Source of the DNA: Latrodectus hesperus | Taxonomy: Eukaryota; Arthropoda; Arachnida; Araneae; Theridiidae | Direction of reading: 5' to 3' | Length of the DNA stretch: 64,000 nt | Assembly: GCA_037975125.1 (NCBI GenBank) | Contig: CM075857.1 | Span: 69,643,899-69,707,898, forward strand | Shown here: positions 14,379 through 26,420 of the stretch, piece by piece | Numbering within the stretch: the stretch's first letter is position 1 | Layout of the letters: each line of letters opens with the position of its first letter | The notes under the pieces: model-generated | Databases searched by the model: none | Told to the model about the DNA's origin: nothing | The model's input: the letters and a program-made list of their open reading frames with translations, nothing else | Translations under genes and position numbers: made by a program

Positions 14379-14511
14379 CGTCATACTTTGTTTTTTGCAT
14401 TTTTCTCGTAAACTAGGGATTGTACAGGAACTCTTCTTTGGGCAGCTTTTATGTACTCCCAGCAATGAATCTATCCGTGCAGAGTTTATGCGGTCGTTTT
14501 GGGACACCCTG
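14322..14511 (-). repeat. Right terminal inverted repeat
   Basis: Inverted partner of 13887-14081. It overlaps the 3' third of the truncated reading frame, which supports an internal deletion that joined the frame to the arm. Confidence 0.85.
14369..14383 (+). promoter_or_regulatory. ETS/CRE-like composite site in right arm
   Basis: ccggaagtgacgtca, the exact mirrored copy of the left-arm site. It overlaps the TGA stop codon of the truncated frame. Confidence 0.45.
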
Positions 14512-14519
14512 TATAAAGC

Positions 14520-17500
14520 TCTTATTGAGTTCTGGTAATTAATTGAGGGAATTTAAGGATATCTATCAAATTTGCACATATTAACACGTTATTTATAAAA
14601 AATAAAATAAAAATAATAAAAATATGTGTATATATTGTTATATAAATACGTGTTCTCGTTACATATTTAAGCAGAAAATTAAAAAATTTCAGTTGTATTT
14701 ACTTATGATATTTCACAAATAGCGTTTCATTTAAAAATTTACAAAAAATGTTTGTAATTTTATAGCTGTATTTTAAATTCAAAAATAAATTTTAATACTT
14801 TTTAGCAGTAATATATTGTTACATAGTTTGTTTACTCGATATTAAATGAAAAATAAAACTGTTAGGATCAATTATAATTGGATAATTATGAAATAAGAAA
14901 TATTTTACCTAAAGTCTTAATAGTTTGATAATAATTTAAACTTAAGACAAAAATATATCTTTAAAACAGTGTATTTCAATAAATAATGCTTTAAAACAAA
15001 TTACATTTTTTTGAGAAATCACTTTTAAGAAATGATTCAAGGAAAATTAGCTAAATAATAATCCTTTAATTTTGGGTAAATTTTAAACTATTATATTATT
15101 CTGAAGTTTTTTTTCAAATTACTTAAAGATTAAGCAAAAATATCATGAAAGTAGTAAACTTTAGTTCGAAGCAAATATTTTAATCTGAAATCTTTTAAAT
15201 CCCTTTATACAATTTAATGCAAGTTTCTTGTTTCAGGACTTGTTATTTTTAAATTTTTATGTCGAAGCGAAATAATTTTCAATTATTTCACAATCTAATT
15301 TTTAGTCCCAAACAAAATGCCTTTTAAATTTTTAATTTTAAAAGTTATCTGCTAAAATATATGTGTTTTGATAATGTAAGTTAAAACCATAACATAATGT
15401 AATTATTTTTAATGCTATTTAGAAAATCTAGTTACTCAAAGAGATAAGCGAAAATTGCATTGTTGATGATTAATTTGATTTTTAGTATTTTTTACAATAA
15501 ATAATGAACAGAAATTTTAAAAAGGAAAATTATGTCGCTTAACTTGAAAATGAGGAATACATAAAATTTTTATCCACAAATGATTTTACCATTATTTGTT
15601 TATTTGGTCCATTTTTCTTATTGCAGTGATGTTTTTTACGGAGTGGTTTTCATCTTTGTAATTAAAAAATCAAGTATTGCATATTTTCTTACATTGACGT
15701 GTATTGTAATTTGTGATTTATATCGCTTATTGTTTAATGCACATTATTTCGGTATACATCAGTAAACTTCTCAATTCAAAATTTGTAAATTATTTGATAA
15801 ATTACGTGTAAAATTAAGCCATATTTTCTTTAATCCAAATTTTATTCATAATGCATATTTGGTTATCACATTAAAACATATGGTATTCATATATAATGTT
15901 AACTGCAGTTCTTGCGCAATGATATTGATATTCGAAATTAATTTTATTTGGAATTTGAGCCACAAATAAATGATTGGAAAACAATAACTCTATCCAGTTT
16001 AAAGCAACAATAGTAAATGTTAGTAAAAAATATAAAATAATATTTTATTTTAAAAGAATTTGTAATGTAAGTTATTTTAATTTTGTTAAAAAAAAGAAAG
16101 CTGAATCAAAAAATGAAACAAATTAAAACATTATTTCAGAAAAAATCTACAAAATTGTGTATGAATTTTAATATTTTATTATAGTATTCATATAAAATTT
16201 ATGATATGAAGAACTAAATTATATTTAATTTATGTTGTTCGAATGAGGTTAAAATTATCGCTACTCTTGATACAAGATTGTAACAATAAAGCATTAAAAA
16301 TTCTTTCACTAATTGAACTCGTTAATATTAAGAAATTTTCTTACCTTAAATAATCATTTCCATTAAAAATGAAAAAAAAATGATAATTATAAAGTAAAAA
16401 TTATAATTTATGTAAAATTTTTTAGAACTATATAAGTACTTTTCATTTGAATGTAATCAGTTTGGTTGTAAATAAAAGTACATATGAACTGAAATTGGAT
16501 CAAAAATGTTGTGAAATCAATTTTACAAAATTTTTCTGATCAAAATGTTATTTGTTACGGTTATTAAATTGTTACGCTAATATAGTAGAAATATTAGCAT
16601 ACAAATAAAAAATTACGCTTAAAATGAATTTATATTCTGTTACTAATATTCTTATGTGCTTAGAATGCAGTCTTAAGTCAAATGAAAGAAAAAAAATTAA
16701 AATATATTATTTAAAGTCTGAATAAAAGTAAGCATATATTATCCATGTTTCTTAACGCTGTGCATTAAGTTGCTAATTTTTAAGATCATAAGTTATACTG
16801 AGGTTCAGAAAGCTAATTTTAATTTATGTAAAGTAAAAAAACCTCAGATATAATATTAAATACTTTAAATGATACCATTTACAATAAAATATACTTCACA
16901 ATCACATTCGATCATTGGGAAACCTATGAAAGTTTTGATCCAAATGTGCAATGTTTATAAAAAATGTATCGCAAACGTAAAATTTATATTTATATAATAT
17001 GCATTTGTACATATTGCAATTTAGATGTCGTTGGATCCTTCCGATATTGGGTTGCAAATGAAATTATAGAAAATTTTCAATGTTTACTAATTTTATTTCA
17101 AAAATTTCATGCACAATAATTTAACTTATTTATTTGTATTTAACACTGTAAATGCATTGTACAAAGAGAGGTTAAGGAATCCTTTGTACTACTAAAAAGT
17201 TAATGGCATCTTTTCATCTCTAAAAAAAGAGTAAAAGTATTAAAATATAGTGCCATATAAATCAAATGTTTTTATGACGTAGAAAGACACGTAACACATT
17301 CACTGTGACTGTAGCATTGTTTTAAAATATTAACATTCAGATATTTACAGATTACCATCTTGATTTGGCAAAAAGGTTATGTACAATAAAGGTAAATATA
17401 ACTGCACATATGTCATTGAAATTACTCAAGTATAATGACTGAGAACAAGAAAAATTTTTAAGTATATGTGTGTTTCCATTTAATCTTTAGTTTTGAAATG

Positions 17501-20500
17501 TAAGTAATGCATTCGGAAAATAGTACAATAAACGTATTAATAGTTAAAACCCAAAAGAGTATTACTTAATTTAAAATTATGAAAACACCTTTTACATTTA
17601 TGGATATTATTGAAAAGTTAAAATGAAATATTTAAAATTAAGTTATTGTAATAATTTATTAAAGTGTTTTTAATTTATTTTGATAACTCTATGTAAATAG
17701 GTAAAAATATTATGTTGATAGATTAAAGTAAAAAATACTTAGAATTTCATTAATTATTAAATAATAGTGCAATGCTTACTGTTACAAATATAAAAACTTT
17801 TACCTTTAAAAGTTTTAATTTTTCAATAAGTCACAGGTAAAGATATCATAAACAGAATTTTCAAAAGTTTTGTGTGTATTGTAAGATAACTTTCATTATA
17901 TGGAGATAAGAAATTAAGGGATCTTTTAGAAGTAAAGAGTAAATATTTGTGTGATTACAAGAAATGTGATTTAAAAATTATTTTGTTATTTGGCATAAAC
18001 TTTTTCTAGAAAATCTTGTAATTACTTAAAAAGTAGAAAATGAATTTCTGATTTTCTATATTGTTGTGATATTAGAACACATGAAATAGTGAGATTTGCT
18101 TTGAGTTTGTATATTTGAACTCTTTTCAAGTAATCTTTTCTTTAATCTTAATTTTGAAATATTTTTATCGAAAATAATGAAAAAAAATAATTTTTTTTTA
18201 TCGGAAATGAATTATAATAAAAATATAAAATTTGTTTTGTCCAGTAGTTGGTCCTTTAATTAATGAATTAGGTATTTGTTATGTTATAACTTGTTTTTAT
18301 TTCATTTAATAAACAAGGAATTAAATTCAGGATTTTCAGATTTTATCCTAGGAATGGGTGGCAATACATTAAAATTTAAGGGGAAATTTGGAAGTTTAGA
18401 AAATAAACGCATGGTTTTGGTTTATGATTGATGTTTTGCTTTGTTTAAAGGAATTTGACAAACATATTTGAGCAATATTAATATTCGTTTAGTTTAATTA
18501 TTTAAATAGATTTTATTTTTTGGATATATTGGAATACAATTAACAAAAAAAAAAAGATTTCAGAAGCTTCAAAACTATTTCAACACTTAAATTGCAAAGT
18601 TGTTCAACAATGAAAAAACTCCTATAGTTCTAAAATATTGCATATTTAAAGTAAAATATGTAAATTTTATTTTATTTTTGTTCCTACAAAGTGTGCAGAC
18701 TTTTATTCTGCAAATCATTTATTTATATTAAAAATGTATGTATTGCATTTGAATTCTTTCAATATATAGTTTTGAAGATGAAAAATGGATCTGTGTATGT
18801 TACAAATATCTAGAAATTTTATCAAAAGAAAAAGACACTATTTGACTATTTGAATTTATTTTATCTGAGTTGGTTGGAGAATATTCCAAAATTTGAAAGT
18901 ATGTGCATAAGACAAAAATAATAAAGTGATATAAAGTGTGTTGAATTTTGAATGAAATATATGTTTACAAAGTAGGGAAAGTTTAAAATTTTTGACTTTC
19001 TATTCATGTTTGTTAATACTTAAAAATTTCTTAACTTTTAAATATCTATGCAAATATTTGATATATATAAGAAGAGAGTCATCAACGACGAAGAGTAAAT
19101 GAAATAATTTTTAATTAAATTGTTTCGTATGCTATTAATAATTATTAATTAATATTTTCACAAGTAATAGTCATTAATTACAAGATGAATTTTTTAAAAC
19201 ATTCAGCTTATGTCATCTTACATCTGAAATTTCCCTATTTCAATGAAATTATGTATTGTAAAAATGATGCACATTTCTTAGCCAATAATTTCACCAATAA
19301 ATGAATGAAAAATAACGGAAAGCTATATTTTGGTTGAAGAAGAAAAAAGTTAATTCTAAAAAGCAATAGATTTATGCAATTTTCATCTCCAGCGAAACAA
19401 AAATTAGTAAATTTCATTTTGTTCAAAATGAAATCAAGCTATATTTAAAAAAGAATTTCTAAGATATGATATATTATTTTTTTGAGAATTTGATTAGAAA
19501 AGTACTTCTAAAAATTTGCATAAGAATCTTTTGTCTCTAGTATAACTTCATTGTTTCGCACTTCTCGTATCACTTCACACTTTTCTTAATTGTATTCTTC
19601 ACCATTGTCTTATTTTAAAATTCAAAGAGCATTATAGATAGTAAAAAGAAAATAAAAATTAGTATTTAAAATAATGAAGAAATTTAGAATTGTTATATTC
19701 TAGCAAATTACATAAAAAATAATAGAATATTTTTACCATACAGAAATAATATATTTTGATAAATATGGAAGCTAATAATGAAAAAAAGATTAGAAGTCAC
19801 TGATGGAATAATATTTTTGTAAAGTTTGGAAGTCAAAGGAAAAATGTACTTAGTTTATAATATTAAAGAGAGAGCATAATAGCGTTTTACAAATAAATTC
19901 AATCTTAATTCTTAAACAGAGTTGTTTAAAAATATAAGAAATATTAAAACTTCTGCTAAAAATTCTTTTTTAAATCAAAAAAATCTGTGAATGTCTATTT
20001 ACGATTCTTTATCTATTAATCTTAGTAAAATAATAGTTCTAAAGTACGTGATAGTTAAATTTACCACAAAATGTATATTTTATAGAAATATTACGATGAG
20101 TAAAATTTGAAATTTTATTTTTCCTAAGTATCTGTATATTATTTTCAGTAATCAAAAAACACCAAAAATGTTTTTGTTGGTTAAGTAGGATTTGAAGTCC
20201 GTGATAATTTACAATACATTTTTTTTTATTAAACTGCTTGTAGGTAAGATGTTTTTTAGTATAACTATAAAAGAAATAATTTCATTTAATTTAAAAGTTT
20301 TTATAATTTATTGCAAAATATGGTACAGACAACTTATTTAAATTTTTTTTGTGTAAGTAATGATATTTCTTTTTTTATACATTCTTTTCATGTGCTTTCA
20401 TTCTTACTAAAGTATATTCATATTGATTTTTATCATTTTTTGTTCTTTATCTTAATTATTATATTAGGTATTTAATTACAATATAAATTTAATAATTACT

Positions 20501-21007
20501 TCAATAAAATTTAATTAAACTACCTTTTTACGCAAAACATACATTATAAATGTATATGTCATGTATTTCCTTTACATTTTTAACTTAACTTACTTAAAAT
20601 TTCAAATTCGGATGAATTTGCTTAGCTAGGAAATTTACTTAATAGCTAAATATTTCGGTTAATTAATCATTAAAATGAATAGTTTAATAAACTCATATAA
20701 AAAGTTATATTATTAGTTAGTGATGACTTACAGCATTATTTCCATCACTATCATGTCAGTGTTTCCTGAAAATCGTTATTATGTCACTTTTAATATTTGT
20801 TACAATAAATATAATAAAATATAAAAATAATTTACTTCAAAATTAAAATATCTAGTTTTTAACTCTCTTCTTAGTGTAAAATAATTATCAAATAAAGCTT
20901 TATATATTTATCTTTTCTTATTATACAACATATCTTTTCTAATAAATTGGATATATATAATAAATCAATTAATAACTTCTAGCATTTGTATGAATCTTAC
21001 AGTCAAA
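14520..21007. other. About 6.5 kb AT-rich DNA without recognisable genes
   Basis: Reading frames here are short, low-complexity and rich in Lys/Asn/Ile/Phe, as expected by chance at this composition. Those checked include 15580-15765 plus (61 codons, hydrophobic) and 19235-19426 minus. No RNA gene or sizeable repeat was seen by eye. Confidence 0.55.
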
Positions 21008-21180
21008 TAATTCACACTTGGGGTTTCAGTTCAACAATTCCTAAGTTTGAATCCTACATTAGGTATGAATGTTTGCAGCAGTTCAGAATCCACTTTAAAC
21101 TGTAGGTCTCTGTCTAATTAGCCTTTATGGTCAAAAAGTGATTGTACAAACATCTGGTCAGCTCTATTCTGATATTCAAT
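21008..21180 (+). mobile_element. Degraded tRNA-derived SINE, family 1
   Basis: The segment caattcctaagtttgaatcc... tgaatgtttgcagcagttc ... atccactttaaactgtagg ... tctaatta matches, on the opposite strand, the better preserved copy at 25605-25781. The aagtttgaatcct part corresponds to a decayed pol III B box. The left boundary and the AT-rich 3' part are uncertain. Confidence 0.7.
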
Positions 21181-24100
21181 GTTTTACTATTAGCTTATAA
21201 GAATATTTATTTTAAGTAATTGAACTAAGTTTATTATGTGAACTTTATTAGCTAATTACAATATATAATAATTAGACTTTAAATATGTAAATCTAATGAT
21301 ATTAAATTACTGTAAATTTAAGAGAAATTAATGTGTTGTGGGTAGTAGAACATGCAGTAAAGAATTATTAAGAATGAAAGCAAAATTTTAACAATTATAC
21401 AGTATCAACTTAAAATTTTAAAACCAGCTGTTGCTCTTTAGGCATTATAGTTTCAAATAATATATTTCGTAAATAACAAAATCAAATAAATATCAGATAC
21501 TAGGATTATGTAACGCAATAATTGGATTAGATATCAGTTGCTAAGGGTTGAATGATTTACTCAGTTTTACAAAGAATCTAAAAATACATTAATAAACTAA
21601 TTTGAACACATGTTGGATTATCTCGTGAAAAAGATGGAATATTTTTAATTCAAAAATTAATTCAGAAGTATATTATAAAAAGGTTTGGGATTTTTCCTGT
21701 TTATTGTTTTGTAAATAAATGCATTTTTATAATAATATAATTCTATTTATGTTAAAAAGAGATATAATTTTAATTTTATATATTGATAAAAAAATTCTGA
21801 TTGCAAAAATGAGAAAGTTTATTTTTAAGTTTTATGGTCTTTAAATATATACATAATATTTTAATTAATGTTATCATATTAATAGAAAGATCTTTATACC
21901 TTTATTAATATATGATAATAATAGTTAATTAAAAATTTTGCTATATAATTTTTAAAGATAATCCTCTGTTTATTATACTACGCTATTATATTTTTACTAA
22001 ACTTACTAATTTATTATATTTAGAAAATTTCTTTTAAGATTTTAATGCGCATAATATATTAGTTCTTTAAAAATTGAATATATTCACAAGATAAAACATT
22101 AAGTTTTAAAATAAAAATTCGTATTGGTATTTATAAGAATATAGTATATAATATGTTGTAATTATAATGTAATAATTGAGTTTTTTTTCCAATAACATAA
22201 AATTACATAATTAACAGATAATAAAAGTTTGTTATATAACTTAAATTACTCATTTTGTGTAAATTTAAAACGTGATAAAATAAATTTTGTTTATTTTTAA
22301 ATTATTTTTATATTACCACTTTTTACAGATTAGCCAATATCGAATTTCAATATAGTAATTATTATAAATTACCACCAGTGTGAAAATTTTTTATTACTAA
22401 AACGGAGTTTAAGGATGATATGTTAAAGGTGTAAAACAAAATAAGTTATTGTATCATGCATTTTCTTTTTTAAAATAACAGAAAATCCTTTTTAATAAAT
22501 AAACACCATCAGGAGTTTTTTCTCAGCTAAATTGTTTTAAATATATAATATATAAGAAGTTTGCATATAGAAGGTAGTCATTGTTTTATTGAAGATGAGA
22601 AACTTAAGAAAATGTTTTAAGAAAAGAAACCTAAATATAGTATAGTAAAAATTGTTTTTAATTACCATTCATACAGAATTTCGTGTTAACCTCGCAATTT
22701 ATATTTATTTAAACATTTTTACCAGAGCTGTAATTTGAGAGTCTAAAGAATGAGTTTTTATTTAGTTAGAACACTTTTTTATTATATTCATTCCTCTTAT
22801 TAAATTTTCATTCGCTTTCAAAATTTGTTATATACAACTTACCTTTTTTGTACATTGTTACAAGTTGCGTTAGGTAAATATTAACAATTTATAAAAAATG
22901 CAGAAAACATTGTCAAAATGCCTTGAAGTATAGGTGTTAAATTTGTTAAAAATATCTTAAAACATACATGTCAGAAGATATACATTAAACTTGTTAAAGG
23001 ACACAATTTATTTTACAAAATTTCTGTGTCAAAAGGGAATTCATTCCTTTTCTATTGTCAAATAATATGCTTAATATATTTTAACAGGAGAGCTTATATT
23101 TATTTGTGTAGTTAACTTTTTTCCAAAATAAAAGTATCTTAAAATGATTAGTGAAGCTTTTTTTACGAAAATTTAAATTAGAATTTAGAAGTTAGCTTAA
23201 GAATTTAAGCCAAAAGTGAGTACCAATATCAGGTGTTCATTGGTTTTATTTACTTGCTTAATGATCCCCAGGGTTATTTAAGTATCTTAATCTATTTCAA
23301 AAGTTGCTTGCTTGTAAATGTTATAGGGATTAAAGAAGTGTTGTGAATGTGTTCATTGAATTTCTAAATTTTTAAGCATAATATACAAGAAAAAAGCTAA
23401 AATATTATACAAATTAAAAATTTAGAAAATTTGAACTGATATATCGGCTTTACATACTTTTTAAATAAAGTTTCTTCATCCTCACTTTTCGCAATGTAAG
23501 TAATATTGGTTAGTAGCTTAGTGCTAAATATACATGCTCATAGTAATGCACTTTTACATTTTTATACTAATTTTGAAAATTATACTAATCTCGAGACAAT
23601 TGTTAAGTACTTCGTAAAAAATCATTAAACGATTATAATATTTTAATATTTTACTAAGATGAATATGTATAATACATTAAATGGTTTTAATTTATTCCAT
23701 TGTTTTTCTGTATTGTGGTATTTTAGGACATTGCGATTACTGATCTTAGGAGTTCATAAAACTAATTTAATTATTATAATTTCTTGTCTGAAAAATTTTA
23801 TTATCGTATATATAATTTCAATAGTTCTTTAATTTTAAAATTATAAGTAAATTTGCGTTGTAAACAGTAAATGCTTCCTTATTTAGTTTTATTTTAGTTT
23901 TATCTTTTTTAGATATTTATTTTTGAAATTATTTTTCACCATTGAAAATAGCAATTTTAAGACTTTTTATCTGGTTTTTTGTTAATATTTTATGTTGAAT
24001 AAAATACTAAAATTTACCCCTATTTACAACAAGAAACGAAAAATAAAATAATATTTAAAGTATAATAAGTTAGTTATTGCTTTTCAATTAAGATGGGCTA

Positions 24101-24195
24101 ATTTCTTAGATTGAAATTAATTAACTTTTTAAAGATATTTTATATACATTGAAAACTTGAAGTAATTCTATTTTATCTTATCAAAATTTTTAAAT
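21181..24195. other. AT-rich DNA, nothing recognised
   Basis: About 3 kb of AT-rich sequence between the SINE and the helicase-like relic. No frame or repeat can be supported. Confidence 0.55.
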
Positions 24196-24540
24196 TTATT
24201 CTACATTTATACATATAACCCTTACAGGTATTTTAAGCTTAAATTTCACATGTGATGAGTACTTATGTAATACTGTAATTTTATACCTGTTAAAATGGCT
24301 TTTTAGAAAATTTACTGTAGGTAAGATCAAAAGTGCTACCTTAGAGTTAATAGTTCTGTGGCATATAATGTATAGCAATTCTATAAAACTTTCGGAGGTA
24401 ATACATTTATCTGGTAATTCATTTGGTGATAATTCCAATCTCCGAAAATATTTTAGTTCTATGTCATAATTATAGACATTCTGTAAATTATTCGAAGGTA
24501 ATTCATGTAAAGAAAAATAAGAGCAAAATGTATTTTTTAA
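24196..24540 (-). pseudogene. PIF1-like helicase fragment, possibly Helitron-derived
   Basis: On the minus strand about 115 codons are open, from a stop near 24541 to 24196, with diverse residue use unlike nearby random frames. Landmarks in order are HELPSNN, then ELPDKCITSESFIELLY, then SKVALLILPTVNFLKSHFN. This resembles the stretch of PIF1-type helicases in Helitrons where an 'LP..I' segment and a following acidic/Ile-rich helix precede 'ILxPTNxxxxxxN'. No Walker motifs are in the fragment and no start codon is evident. Alternatives are a leucine-rich host exon (an acag/gtataa donor-like site lies inside) or chance. Confidence 0.4.
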
Positions 24541-25604
24541 AGGTTAAGATATTATTTGTGTAAAGTTGTAAATCTAATATTTGAAAACATATTCATTTGA
24601 CATGCTATTAAAAATGTCATCAACTATACTTTTTGAACACTTGAAAAATTTTTAATGAAATCAGCTACGTTTTAAGCAATCTACAGTTGCCGTAAATTTT
24701 GATTTTTAATATGGCCATAAAACCTTTTACGTCCTTTTAATTCTCTACTAAATTCAAAGGATTAAAGGTGATTGACGTGGACACTTGATTTGCTTAATGA
24801 ATGTTTATTTATCAGAAAGAAATCCCTGAGAGAGACAATGGTATAGAGAAGACTTCTTCAGTTCATCAATAAAAAATTTACCAGCTTACAAGAAAAGTCA
24901 AGAGTCAGTTATGCTTGATATAAATTATGATATTCAATTATAATTGCACTTCACATGATCTGCACTTCCGCAATTCAAACATTTTCACATTTCTTTATAT
25001 AAAAATATTCTATACTGTTTTCTGTAAATTGATTTTGAATATCCTATTTCCTGTGATCTCCAATAAAATTGATAATATTACTTTATAAAAAAAAACTGCT
25101 ATTAAGTTTCAAAAGGTAATTTGTTCCTAGCGAACTTCGTATAAAAAATTTCTTATGTCTACAAGTTTTAACCAATTATCTAATGGTTTGAGGTTAGACA
25201 CACAGATGATAATATTAATACTCGTTAGATATATTAGCAATGAGGAATCACTGATTAATTCTATTTAATTTTTTTTCTAGAAGTTATGGAGAGAAATGAA
25301 GAAAGTTATACCTAGCATGTTGGCTTTTAAATTTAACTATCTTTTGCGCAACACACGTTTTTCGAGACTATACAACTTTCTATGACTTGAGAAATATTGG
25401 TACATGTGTGTATTCCCTTCAATCCTTTCCGAGAAAAACAAAAATACCTCTGAATGTTGCAGTTTAATGACCACGTTATCTGATTTTATTTATTCTGTTT
25501 AGATTCACCTTTTATTTTTTAAACTATATTTAAGCCACAATTTTCTACATTTTATATATATTTTAATATCTAACTCGTAAATCGCATTCTGGTTTTGGTT
25601 TGGT
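24541..25604. other. AT-rich DNA, nothing recognised
   Basis: A slightly GC-richer patch occurs at about 24750-24980, but no frame or repeat in it could be identified. Confidence 0.5.
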
Positions 25605-25781
25605 TTGTCTCTTACTCAATAGTTATTTTATGTTCACGATGTCTAATTAGAACTGGCCCAGTAGCTTAAAGTGGATTTCAAACCGCTACAAACATTCAAA
25701 CCCAAGGTGGGTTTCGAACCTAGGAATCGAAGGCAAGAGCTCTAAATATTCGATTACTGGCTCGGCTTACCTCCTAGAAGG
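25605..25781 (-). mobile_element. tRNA-derived SINE, family 1, minus strand
   Basis: Read on the minus strand it begins ggaggtaagccgagccagta and continues through gagctcttgccttcgattcc, then a pol III B-box-like aggttcgaaaccc, then ttgggtttgaatgtttgtagc, tgaaatccactttaagctac and ctaattaga. The tRNA-like head, the B box and the shared body with the 21.0-kb copy identify it as a SINE. The 3' end is not sharply defined; a ccaaaccaaaacc stretch may be the tail. Confidence 0.75.
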
Positions 25782-25799
25782 TGGTTGTTCTTTTGGTAC

Positions 25800-26420
25800 T
25801 TAAAGGTTATTTTTTTGCAAATGAAGACTATGTAGAAATTTTCATAGATTCTAACTATTATATGTCAGGTCTTAAAAATTCATGACAGATGTACACTCGA
25901 AATATAAAAACGCAACATTCATCTCTCGTTATTCAACAATAGCTGATGTGGATGCTTGGAAGATTTTCATGTTTTCTTCTTTGAGACTCATGAATACGGC
26001 ACTCAGTCTTTGAAAAGTCATTCTGGAAGATAATGATACGTGGCTGCTATTAAAACGCCATACAATTCCCAACGGTTGTCAACTATGTTGAATTAAACTA
26101 CCTCTGCGACCACACTGGTATGACTGGAGAAAGAGTGTTCTTCCAATTTTTACAGGTTTCCCTCCCAGACATTACTGAAAAATGGAGATAGATGTTAAGC
26201 TTCTGCATGAAGATCTTTCAGGTTGAATAAACGGGAGTCACCAGGTTCTTCTCTCTCTTTTAATAAGAAAACGCAGTACAATATCAGTGAAATTTCCGCC
26301 GAGGAAACGAAGACATCCTGAATGTTGATATGCATCACTGACTTTTAAACATATCAAGTTTATATAATCAGCAGTTCACTAAAGCGGTGACAAATGTTCT
26401 TTTTATTTCTATCTTTTTAA
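25800..26420. other. GC-elevated block, unclassified relic
   Basis: Clearly richer in GC than its flanks. It opens near gtacactcgaaatataaaaacgcaac (25892-25917), which looks like the outer end of a Tc1-like transposon in arthropods, but I could not read transposase motifs in either strand and found no inverted partner. No continuous frame is present. It could be a decayed transposon or old coding sequence. Confidence 0.3.

Larger units (their letters stand above)
13885..14513 (+). mobile_element. Non-autonomous DNA transposon with about 195-bp terminal inverted repeats
   Basis: The element runs from TACAGGatgtcccaaaa to ttttgggacaccCTGTA, so its ends are inverted copies of CAGGRTGTCCCAAAA flanked by TA on both sides. 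A TA target duplication would fit Tc1/mariner-type transposition. The arms (13887 to about 14081 and about 14322 to 14511) are close inverted copies that differ by scattered substitutions and small indels. The spacer of about 240 bp is CpG-containing and far richer in GC than the surroundings. It holds a TATA-like box and the start of a helix-turn-helix reading frame. The interpretation is an internal deletion derivative of a larger element; the superfamily is inferred, not proven. Confidence 0.85.
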
